Positions 53,783 through 64,000 of a stretch of 64,000 nucleotides of DNA are shown here, piece by piece (position 1 is the stretch's first letter; each line of letters begins with the position of its first letter). The position numbers and the translations under genes were made by a program. The notes under the pieces were generated by a model. The model saw only the letters and a program-made list of their open reading frames with translations. It was not told the DNA's origin and searched no databases. This stretch comes from Onchocerca volvulus (Eukaryota > Nematoda > Chromadorea > Rhabditida > Onchocercidae): NCBI GenBank assembly GCA_000499405.2, contig HG738138.1, forward strand, positions 6,632,888 to 6,696,887, in the 5' to 3' direction.

Positions 53783-55594
53783 TTACGGTTCAGTAGGGTA
53801 AAAGAATGCCGCAATTCGATCTTGACCATATTCGTTGCTAGCAACGCAAGTATATACTCCCAGGTCTTCCCACTGTGTATCATATATGATCAAATCTCCA
53901 TTTGACAATATCTGCAATATTGAATTTTGTATAACAGCCATATTCAAAATAATTATCTTTTTTTTTTTAAACCAAAACTTGTTTCAACTTCCAGAAGTTA
54001 ATTTTTATTGAATTACACATACTTTGTATTTCTTAACATCGTTGAGTTTATCATTTTCCTCATTGTACCAAGTAACACTTGGTTGCGGTGTTCCATTAAC
54101 TCGACAGATTAGCTGTACTGTTGCACCAGATCTTTCTAAACGACTGTCTGTCCACATGTTTATTGTTGGCGGTGAATGCTTATATGAGCATTTCGTGTTC
54201 TCTTCTGAAAGTTTTGTGAAAGGTGAAAGAAATTGAAGATAATATTTGGAAAGGCACAGAATCTTGAACAGATAATACTGAAGATAAGAGATTATAAGAA
54301 GTGTTGAAACTCGCCAACAACAACAGTTGTTGTACTTTCCAATTTTTGGGGACCATTACTCGCTAAACATTTGTATTCAATTGTATTCTCAGTTCCGATA
54401 CATGGAACGAGTATCTTGGATGCAGTTATACCAAACTGTATAGTATTAAGACCAACATTATACAGTTTTTCAACAGCATTGCTTTCATTCACGGCGCGAA
54501 TAACATTATCATTGTATGTCCTGCAAAATATAGACGAAAACTTTGACTCAAAAAGACGAACGAAATATTCCTGCCCTACCTTCAAATTAGATTTGACTTC
54601 AATTTTTCTAATGATTATTGTCAAAATTTGAAAAATAAAATTTACAGAATAACATAATCATTACTTTTAAGTATAAATTTATACTTTAAACGGAGCTTTG
54701 ATTGAAATAATCATAACCAACTGCTCGTACTATCAGTGTGAGTCTCTGAGATTGCTGCGATTGAGGGATCGTTAGAAATGTACGAGTTAATTTTGACCGT
54801 TAACTGATATATTTTTCGATAATTTCACAAGTAAAGCTACACAATGACTCTATGCTTAAACTTTCAAAAACCGGGAGATTTGATTAGCAAATGTTATAAA
54901 AGAAACCATTCGATGACTGGTGGTGGAATGCCAGTTGCTTCACATTTCAACATAAATTCGTTTCCCGCGACTATTTCAACTTCTTTTGGTGTTTTAGTGA
55001 AATGTAAAAAAGGCGCTTCAGTTAAATGTTCTAGAAGATTCTTTATGAGAATATAATTGTAACAAAAAAGTTCAACATGAGGATATTCATAAGACTGGGG
55101 AATTCATAAAAATATGATATGATCATACTTTTTTTTTTTGTTGTCGGAGTGATTCTTCAGTTTGTTATGCAAAAAAAAAAATTCATTTCTGAGTAACATA
55201 TAGAAACGTACTCACAATGCAAATTTAAGATAATACATTTTTGTTAAAAATTTTATAGCATCCGATGATTTCAATCACCAAAAACAACTTGCATCAAAAT
55301 ACCTGCATTAAGATCAACATTCGGTGCGTCTATGTTTTTTTGAATATTCGTTTGCATAATCTGAAATCCTCTTAATATCTTGCTTTTTAAAGAAAGAACT
55401 AAGAAAGTGGGCAGTTAGAAAGCAAGGAGGAGGCCAGGAAATATTATACTGAATGCGAATCATTTTGAATATTGTCGAATACCATCACTCACATGGCTTC
55501 TTTTTTCAAAAACGTTTCGTTGTCGTGGTGTAGGCGTTGTTAAGACGATCAAAATCGGTAAACAGATCGTTGTGAAATGAATTATGTGGAACAT
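53783..55594 (-). CDS. Secreted two-Ig-domain protein, ZIG/ImpL2-like
   Basis: Minus-strand exons 55,594-55,493, 55,360-55,303, 55,030-54,907, 54,520-54,315, 54,204-54,023 and 53,911-53,783 join in phase to 266 residues. Residues 1-20 or so (MFHIIHFTTICLPILIVLTT) are a signal peptide. The first Ig domain spans about 58-150, with Cys in EFMLKCEATG, Trp in VIEW and Cys in IEYKCLASN. The second spans about 160-260, with Cys in VQLICRVNG, VTWYNEE and DLGVYTCVASNEYGQ; it ends AFFYPTEP. Two further Cys (VPCIG, NTKCSYK) may pair. This two-Ig secreted layout and the LSNGDLIIYDTQWED run are typical of nematode ZIG proteins and insect ImpL2, which act outside cells in axon maintenance or insulin-like peptide binding. 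The exon 4 donor is GC (GCGAGT), not GT; it alone gives the needed phase. Confidence 0.85.
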
Positions 55595-57106
55595 TCTCTA
55601 TAAGAGATGGAACTGAGAACACAATAAAATACTCATTCCTTCTAAAAAAAAAAATCAAACCAACAACGACTCGTTGCAATAATGAAGATAATAAAAAGAT
55701 GATATCAGATATACTAGAAAGCATTTCAAATTAGAAAGTGATCACAAACTCAGTAAGTAAACCATTTTGCGGAATTTTCGGAAAGAGATGAAAGCGCAAT
55801 TACTGCATGCCAGCTATTTCAAGCAAGGACATCGAAGCTTTAGAACGTCTAGAATTTGAATAGAATCTGGATATGCACATAGAAAATATTACAGATACTT
55901 TTAGCGGACGTTTTCCTTCAAACTTGGAAAGTGTGAAAAAAAGTAAATTGTACAGATGTTTTGTAAGGAAATCTGGAATGATTTTAAAAAAAGAGAAAAA
56001 TCAAACTTAAGCAAAAAAAATGCTATGATGTTTTGCTGTTAGTGCAATTGATTTTAGCAACGACCTTAACAACTCCTATTGGTTAAAAACAAATAAATTA
56101 AAAAATTTTTCATGTATCAGCAAATTTATCTTTTCTTAAGAAAGTGGAAATATGGAACGACAGAAAAATACTACATTTAAATGTACTAATCATCTGATAT
56201 ACAAAAACAGCATAGTGCTTTAAATTTGTATTAGATGATATATAGGATACATATTCCATATAAATTTTATTTTTTAATGCAACTATGAGCGTATATACTG
56301 AGAATAATCTCATGTAAAACCTTTATTTTTTGTTTAAAATCACAAATTTCATATTATTAATAAATTATCACACTCTGTTAGTCACTCGATACCCAAATTT
56401 AGTAAACGCTTGATTTTGTGTCCGGAATTAGCTTCTCAAAGATCAGTCTATGCGAACAATTCGAGTTTAGTTCATTTTCAAGTTAACTTGAATGTCTGTT
56501 GACATTTAAAAATGTTCATTTATATAGCCGAAAAATCAAATACTCTTGTCATATCTCTTAAAGTTTAATAAATACTATGAGCGCGTAATAATTTATATCT
56601 CTGCACTAAAACATGCTCCATTTATCATTACTGATTTCTTCGGCCTTCACTCACTTTTACAGTTGATGATGATATAATTATAAGTCTGACATGATGAAAA
56701 ATCGAGATCTGATTTTCAAACCATATCATCTTATCAATCTTATGTCGAACTATCAGTGCTCAAAAAACTTGCTTCTATCTAGAGTAATTGATTTATTTGA
56801 TGTTTAGTATCAAATTGTTTTCTCATTTATTTATCCGTATTATATTAAATTATTCTCATTCATATATATTCAAATATTAGTTATAATAATACAAATCAAA
56901 TGTAGCGTAATAAAATTTAATTGTAAATAATGATGCAAGACTGACTAGACTTATTTTATAATCATAATAAAGCTAATGCACCTTAACAAATTAGGCGTAC
57001 ACTGAAGTTATATAAGTGCAATGTTTAAAGTTGAACTTTTTGATTTTTCTCCATTTCTGACCTTTGATTATTTTATTTCACTGTAAACATCTTGCTTTTG
57101 CTGTAA

Positions 57107-57307
57107 ATGACATTTCGGTTGATTGTAATTACATTGCTCTTATTAGTAAAATGTTTGTTTCTAATTCACGAAATATTAAATATTTTTGATGTGTCGGTGA
57201 GTCATTGCTACATTTTCATCAACACTTTGAATCACAAACTACAGAATTTGCAAAATGCTGCAAAAATGAGAAGATTGCATTTTTTTGAAAAGGAAAAGAC
57301 ACGGTGA
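57107..57307 (+). CDS. Candidate small secreted peptide
   Basis: An ATG opens a 66-codon frame whose first residues (MTFRLIVITLLLLVKCLFLI) look like a signal peptide. A strong donor GTGAGT follows codon 30, and an acceptor (ACAAACTACAG) precedes codon 47, in phase 0. Removing this 48-base intron leaves a 50-residue precursor with a basic, Arg-rich C-terminal part (KMRRLHFFEKEKTR). Keeping it also leaves the frame open. The dibasic RR could be a processing site. No family was recognised and there is no clear leader acceptor. Confidence 0.28.
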   Translation: MTFRLIVITLLLLVKCLFLIHEILNIFDVSVSHCYIFINTLNHKLQNLQNAAKMRRLHFFEKEKTR

Positions 57308-58497
57308 AATAGCTTCCGGGAAAAGGGTTGCATCTGAAAAATTCGATTGCAGAGCATCAATGAACATTTGGTGACATATCGTTTAAACGATAATTTTTAG
57401 TAAATGTCATAAATTGAAAAAGTTTGTTGTACTTTGTTCAAAATATGTAATTTTTTGAAGGAAAGATTCCTAATCAAAGATTATTGATCCGAAAAAAGAC
57501 ACAAGAAAATTCAAGTTCTCAAGTTACGTTAGACAAATAGAAGCTACCTTCCTCCTTCATCCCATAAATTGAAGAAAGTAAACTGAATTTTGGAATCTAT
57601 CCTGTCTTATTCAAATAAAGGGATAGTTTTCGCATAATAGTTATGAAGATTTATAAATCCGATGTTATAACAGTCTACAAGGATATGATAAGATGATCTC
57701 CCAAAGCAAAATTTATAATTTTTACGTTCAGGTCCATTTCCATATTGGGTCCTCTATCACTGAAATACATTTATTGATCTCCATCATCAGTTTCGTTTAG
57801 TTATCACTATCGACTCTATTCGAAGTAATCTAATTTTTGGGATTCACTCTCTATTCCATTATAACTGCATAAATTGATTTAATGTTGAGATTTAAATCGA
57901 GTTTATCACGAATAACTCCACAACCTCCTTGTTAATTGCTCGCCATGATAGAGATGTCAACTCTGTGAACTTGAAAATTTTGATATCTACTTGGTAAGAA
58001 AGTATATCAAGTGAAATTTATGTGATCTTTTGCAAATCAGAATTATTGTACCATATCTTCACACTAAACTCAATATTTCAACTTGCTCCACTTACGTTTA
58101 GAATGTCGCAAAATGTCTCCCTAACTCCTTGAAAAAAATGGTCGATTTACTAATCCAACTAGATTTCAAATTCTTCGACGATGATTTACAGGTATAGATG
58201 GATAACGAGAAGTGAAGTCATTTTTAGAAGTAACCTTGCCAAACGTATTTTCTTCGCAATCCATCACCAGCTGTCATCGCATGAAATAAACTGCAAGAAA
58301 TGGATGCTGCAGTCTTTTTTGCCTTTTTTTCCATACTAAGATTATAAATTTTTCTGTTAACTGAGCGAATAGTGATCATATTTTGCTAATATCAGACCAT
58401 TTCCTGCTATTTCATTTGATTCCATCAATTTCCAAATGATTTCTCTTGAGATCCAAATTTTTACCGGTACAAAAAAAGTGACGCAAAATTCCGTTAT

Positions 58498-58520
58498 GCT
58501 CTACGAAGATTTCGTAGAGC
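58498..58520. repeat. Perfect short hairpin
   Basis: GCTCTACGAA, three bases, then its exact complement TTCGTAGAGC. It is not followed by a U-run, and no gene lies next to it. Confidence 0.85.
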
Positions 58521-61500
58521 GTAATGCAAATTTAGTCTTTAGTGAGAAAAAATTTGTCGAGTTCTATGCATTAAAAATTTTTCGCCGGTTTTTGCACCAC
58601 AGATATGTGCTGTCCTGAAAGAAGGCTTCTGGGATGGCTTATCGAACAGGTAACACTGATGTCAATCAGTCTATCCTTCCTCGACAAATATGGAAATGCC
58701 ATTCGGTTCAATCGAAACAAAATTAAGTGTTCACAGGAATTGTATTTCATTAATTTTGTAAAAAGATAACGTAGCCTCTGCATTCCAGTAATTTTCTCGT
58801 AAGAAAAAGCCCTCGATTGGAGACTATTTCCAATAATTAGTTAAATATAAATAGATTTGAAGGAAAATCTACAGTCACAAAAAGTAAAAATAAAATGAAA
58901 CATGAGAGGACAAAATATGTAGCAAAGCCATAACAATCATTTCTAATACAGCTGAAACAGAGTTACTTCAGCAGAACTTTTTATAATTCAATTAACCATT
59001 ATTGGCCTTGCACATACACATCATTTATTGAATACATTATCTCCAGAGGAAAGTCAATGATTCGATTTTAAAATGCATTGTTTATGTGATGTAAAAGATC
59101 CTGATCATTGAAACAACCTGGAAAATTACTGATGATGTATTGAACTTTTTTTCTTCAAATTAGTTTAGATCAGTAAATCCAAATGAGCCATAAAAATAAA
59201 AATAAAAAAAAAAAAAAAATGGGTATAATACGCCTCGTAATATAATATAAAAAAAAAAAAATAAGGATTCGCAAAACCAGTTGTTTAAAACTAATCGTAA
59301 CCTACCCTACCAATGTACCAGTTAAATATTCAAAAACTTCTGGGGAAAATAATATTATAAAAATTAGATAAATCTGTCGCATCTGAAGGATGTAAAGCTG
59401 AGGATTTTCAAAATACCAGATAAATTGTTTTTAAAGCATTTTCGCTTTCATTAGCAGTTAAAAACTAATGTCGGATTGCCGAATTTTCAGAGGTTTGGGC
59501 AAAACATATCGATTGTTTGTTTCTCTGCTCATGCAAATTTAAGTTTAGAAGATGTTTTCACTCTCAAATACTGACACTCTGCGTCTATTAATTAAATAAT
59601 CATTATGATTGCTAGAATGAAAGATTTCAGCTAAGAATTGTGTTCTCCGCTCAAACAGCAGTACCCCACCCTCGTGATGTTATTCAAAATGTGATTTAGA
59701 ACATGGCAATTACAGCTTGGGAAGATGTGCAAACTTTTGCATGGATAGCTCGCCCCACAGATCCATGAGAAAGTTGAGGTATTTTTAAAGAAATCTTTTT
59801 TTGTTCTCTGTAATTTATTCTCGCTTGTCATTCTAACGATACACATGAAACACTAAATTAGAAAATCGAATTTCTTCTTTCGAAATGGTAAATTAGTAAT
59901 TTTATTTTCCCATCAGAAAATAAGACACAATAAATTGAGAGCTGTAGAGTTATTCTGTAATTATATAATTCAAGGTCAAAAACATGCACTCATTATGAAC
60001 ACAACATATTATGCCTTACACTCCATCTCTTTACCAGAAGAACTTATGGAACAGGCCATCTACTAAATACATTTCTTTAAATAAAAGCAACATAAATTAG
60101 AAAAAATCTAATAGAGACTTCTTTTGCTTTACTAGCCGTCAATCCATTTAAAAATTTGAAAAACAACAGTCACAATTAAACGCCTCTAACAAGCTAAAAA
60201 ACCTAGTCGACAAACTTGAATATTATATAATAAAGGGAAAGACTTCACAGTGTAATGCGAATTTAGTAATTGATGTAAGTCTTAACATGATTTAATAAAA
60301 TAACAATCCCATGGAGCGTAAAATTCATGCACAGAATATTATAACGAGTTAGAAAAAATAATACCAAACCAATTATACATATGACAAAACCGACATCAAC
60401 TTTTTGACCTCATTCGTTTAAAATTCTTGATAAAAACGTATCACCAGCTGAGAAGTCTTATGTGGAACAACAGTCCTGTAGTTGTTAAACAAACTAGAGA
60501 AAGTGATGCAAAATGTACCTAGAACCATTCTAATAAGCATTTTTATGGACCCAAAAAAGGTAAACTAAGCATTTCATATACAAAATAAATGCTTTAAAAG
60601 AAAAAAAAAAAACATAATACGAAGTCTTCTATCAATTGATACAGAAAATTTTACACTCCCAGTCATTATTGTTTAAATCTATGCTGCTAAGAAAACACGA
60701 AATGAAGTTTTAAACAAATAACAAACCGAAGTATGATAATCACAACGGCATTGACTACTAAGTACTAATTTCAAGTAAGGGAAAAATTATATCAACTCAT
60801 TAAAATCAAGACCATCGAAACAATATCTCATCATCCAGCCAGAAATGGATATATGTAACGTGAATCATTATTAATTAAATTCATCAAAATATAAAAAATA
60901 ATATGATAAAATCAATAAGGCCATAAAAAATGATTTAATTCAATAATTAATAAAATTAATATACGATAATTGAACAGATGTGAATGATGAACAATGATAT
61001 GTAATAGTTTTTACAATCTTATGAAAACTTCATTACTACTTTTATGCAATATCTTATGTCACATTTTTGACTAAATTATCAACAGCATGCTTATTATTGA
61101 ACCCGAAATTTTCTGAAACACAAGATATGCACTAGGTATTTCATTTGACATTGAAAGTTAAAGAATGAGCTTACGGCGAAAAATCACAAAGATATCTATC
61201 ACATATGAAGCCGTAATTCGCACCAGATTCTCCAAAGAAGCACTTCATCTGATTATTTGCCAGAAAGACAATATCAACAAATTTCTTATAAGTCACGCTA
61301 TAAGTATTCATACTCCTAACTAAATACTTCTGTCCACATGCTACTTATGCAACATAATTTCCCAATAATATAATCATTATTCAAGACAAAATAAGAGAAT
61401 GAGAAAGAATGATCCAAGTAGTTTTCAATCATAATCTCATACAGCATTTCCAAACATAAAATATCTAGTATTAAATTAGTTCTATTCTACAAATCGAGCT

Positions 61501-61861
61501 GATAAACTGTCTTTTAAAAATAATAAAGACTTGTAAATAAAGTACTTTACAGATATTTAAACACTAACTGAAAGAAAATGATGTCTCTTACTGGATACAA
61601 ATTATTTTTCCCCTTTCCTAGACAGAAAAAAAATCATGTCATATCCTAGATATAAATTTACACGACCCGAATAAGTGAAAAAGACTGCCACTAATAGCAT
61701 AGAAATAAACAGAAATCAAAGTTATAGAGGCTATAAATTCCCAAAACAAGACAATAGTTACTGGAACAAAATATAGCTTTACAAGGAAACTGTCTTACAA
61801 TGAGCAACTCTTTGCTCACAGTTGTCGATAATTGATATATTCACCACATTTGCGCTCAGTT

Positions 61862-64000
61862 TTATCTTAGTAAGTCTAACATGTCATCCGAAGACACTCG
61901 TTGCTGAGGTGCATTGGTGAAAACAATCGACTTTGTGAGTAAGTCTTTATCTGGAATTCAATTTCAAAAGCCTAGTATTTTTCTTTTCCCCAAGACTCTA
62001 GAAAAAATTCATGCATATAGCTTAAAAAAAAAAAAAACATTTTGTATAAATTATCTACATTGATGACATACCTGTAGTTGGCATAGACATTAAAGTAGTC
62101 ATTTGATTCATCGGTACAGAATGCTTCTGCGGTTTTTTTTTCATACCCAGATCATCCAAATTAATATTCACTTTGCTTGATGCATCTGCCCATGTCGAAG
62201 GAATTTTCTGCAAACAAACAATTCTGCTTCACACTACTTCCAAAAGACAAACAACAAAACTTCAAATGTGCAAAAAGAGAAAACAGTTTTATAAATGTAA
62301 ATACTTTTACGAAGAAAGATTGATGAATTTATGAAACTGACCACAACTGATTTCGAAACCTGTTCGACCTGCGGAGAAGGCACATTAACGTGTGACGGAA
62401 TAACGGAAACGGAATGCGTGGGCACTGGCATCTGTAGATAGAATGTCTGAAGTTAATGATCAAAACAAAACAGCGAGCGGAGCAAAAATTAACTTGTATT
62501 TTTGAGAATGGTTTTCTTTCTCAGTGCAAAAAGCAGTATACTCTACAGGATTCATGAAAGCTTTAATGAAGATTAGGCCCATTATAGCTTTCATCTATGT
62601 ATGAAAACAAAGAAAAAAAAATTGTATTCGGCTGAAAACTACCACTTCCTGAACAAATCTACTGCCAGTTATTATTTTAATTTCAGGAAAGTCAAAAAAA
62701 AGCGTCAAATTTATGTACTTGTATTTATAATTTTTGCAAATACTTTACAGATTCTTATTCTTTCACGAACTAAAATTCGGAAAGTTCAATTATCCAACAA
62801 CTAAACAGCAACAATCTAACGTACTAATGGAGTAGCTGCAGCCAAAAGAACAGTGTTTTGAAGAGGTGGTTGCACAGCAGTGTCAGCCAAAGTTACATGA
62901 ATTGCAGATACGTCATCCGAACCTGAAAAAAGGGTAGCATTGCCACCCAATACGGATGAAAATGTTGCCTGTACAGGTGCTGCAGCTGAGGGCAAAGTAA
63001 TAGAATCAGCAAATGCAACAGATGGTGCAGCAGCAGATATACATTGTTGATTTGCATTTGAAAGTGCAATATTTGATATTGATCTAGAATGAAGATATCA
63101 AATTAATCGAGAGTAGTTAAAAAATTTATGCTTACTGCAAACATTTAAATATATGATATCTGGATGCAATTCTTTCAAGATACCTAATATCATATTTTCT
63201 TGCAGTCAAAAAAAAATCGAGCTATATTAATACGCGATTCCGTAATAAGAGTAGAATCAAAGCACAATTTCGTCAAATCTTATTCTCGAAAAGATATATT
63301 AATTGATAAGTTCGGCAAACGACTAGCACCAAATTGATTGTTGCAAAAAAGAAAAAAAAAAAAAAAAAAGACACATTAGAACAGAAGTCAATAAGATTCA
63401 CATACTCAGGAGACAAATTGTCATAATGCAATGGCGAAATAGGTTGTTGAGTGCTAGCCAACTGGTTCACAGTTTTCACTAACGAGGGAGGTTGCAAAAT
63501 GAAAGTTTCCGACGTATCTTTGAAAAATGAAGTTGAGGAATAGCTCGAATTGCCATTACCATTGAATTCATCTAATCCAAGCAGATCTAAACAAAAAGTT
63601 CAAAATAAATTTCAATGAATTTAGGCATCCTGAAAAGTGCAACTTAGGTTTAATGTTATTTGCACATTCCTACATTATCTTAATGCTTAACGTAAAGACC
63701 ATTTAAGCTCTTCTATTTTACCAATCAGTTCAGCTAATAGCAACATACGTAATAAAAACAGTACACTGCAGTGAATAAGCAATCTCAAATGGCTTATTCA
63801 TTGCAATGTACTGTTTTTGAGACACCTGAGATGTATGCACATGACATACTGATAAATAGAGAAACAGTTAAGAAAGATAGTCGTAACCAGACGAGCCACA
63901 GCATATTTCAACAGATCCGAACTGAAAACTACATAACAGTAGAGTAGATCGATTCCTTGAAACCTGCCAATCAAAATTTGCCACAGATTTGTATCGACAG
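61862..64000 (-). CDS. Clathrin-adaptor-like protein, C-terminal part (epsinR/CLINT1-like?)
   Basis: The gene enters from the right edge. Exons 64,000-63,964 (partial), 63,921-63,888, 63,586-63,406, 63,083-62,825, 62,431-62,342, 62,207-62,072 and 61,950-61,862 join in phase to about 274 residues and a stop. The sequence is a disordered Ser/Ala/Pro/Gln-rich tail with short adaptor-type motifs: ANFDWQFG, a clathrin-box-like DLLGLDEF, then TWADASSKVNINLDDLGMK and a final DDMLDLLR. Such tails follow ENTH or ANTH lipid-binding domains in proteins that recruit clathrin, and the TW...VNINLD segment together with MNQM suggests the epsinR/CLINT1 branch. The N-terminal domain lies outside the window, so the family is tentative; AP180/PICALM is an alternative. 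The second exon is only 34 bases. Confidence 0.65.
63754..63818. ncRNA. Candidate microRNA-precursor-like hairpin in an intron
   Basis: Arms 63,754-63,780 and 63,792-63,818 pair over 27 bases with one mismatch and one G-U pair, closed by an 11-base loop (AATCTCAAATG). Size and near-perfect arms resemble a pre-miRNA. It lies in the intron between 63,888 and 63,586 of the adaptor-like gene, so transcription of the host could produce it from the minus strand. No known miRNA seed was recognised. Confidence 0.45.

Larger units (their letters stand above)
55595..61861. other. Gene-poor AT-rich stretch
   Basis: No confident gene. It holds one candidate small secreted-peptide frame (57,107-57,307), a perfect 16-bp palindrome TATCGTTTAAACGATA at 57,377, a perfect 10-bp-stem hairpin at 58,498, and A/T runs. 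The stretch 60,000-61,700 is extremely AT-rich with no frame worth reporting. Confidence 0.45.

Noticed and set aside
54292..54624. 110-codon minus-strand frame as a complete gene
   Set aside because: Its first part is intron; only 54,520-54,315 is exonic and belongs to the six-exon ZIG-like gene.

Overview
The window looks like nuclear DNA of a parasitic nematode, probably a filarial or other clade III worm. It is strongly AT-rich, genes are broken into short exons with small AT-rich introns ending in TTTCAG-type acceptors, several genes have a spliced-leader-type acceptor a few bases before the ATG, and the muscle proteins encoded are of nematode type. No bacterial genes, operons with Shine-Dalgarno sites, rRNA, tRNA or CRISPR arrays were seen. 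All exon chains below were assembled by eye from splice-site sequence, reading phase and family resemblance; no alignment or transcript data were available.

Layout. 1-10.98 kb: no supportable gene. 11.0-13.1 kb (+): six-exon WBP11 spliceosomal protein. 13.1-18.3 kb: mostly empty, with a near-perfect 27-bp hairpin and one possible small gene. 18.3-19.8 kb (-): five-exon, 26% tyrosine filagenin-like protein. 23.8-28.6 kb (+): NADAR (YbiA-like) N-glycosidase-domain protein with a long Ser/Asn-rich N-terminus. 33.6-34.95 kb (-): six-exon, 200-residue filagenin-like protein, paralogous to the one at 19 kb. 40.2-48.8 kb (+): troponin T (mup-2 homologue). 49.5-50.0 and 51.9-52.3 kb (+): two small multi-exon gene candidates. 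53.8-55.6 kb (-): secreted two-immunoglobulin-domain ZIG/ImpL2-like protein. 61.9 kb to the right edge (-): C-terminal part of a clathrin-adaptor-like protein, tentatively epsinR/CLINT1, with a miRNA-precursor-like hairpin in one intron.

The most unusual feature is a 3,513-base open exon (41,676-45,188) inside the troponin T gene. It is in the same splice phase at both ends, so splicing it in would add 1,171 residues between the seven-codon first exon and the acidic exon of troponin T without breaking the frame. It has no in-frame ATG for its first 135 codons, so it probably borrows the troponin T start. Three muscle sarcomere genes (two filagenin-like thick-filament core proteins and troponin T) lie within about 30 kb, which may be a local muscle gene neighbourhood.
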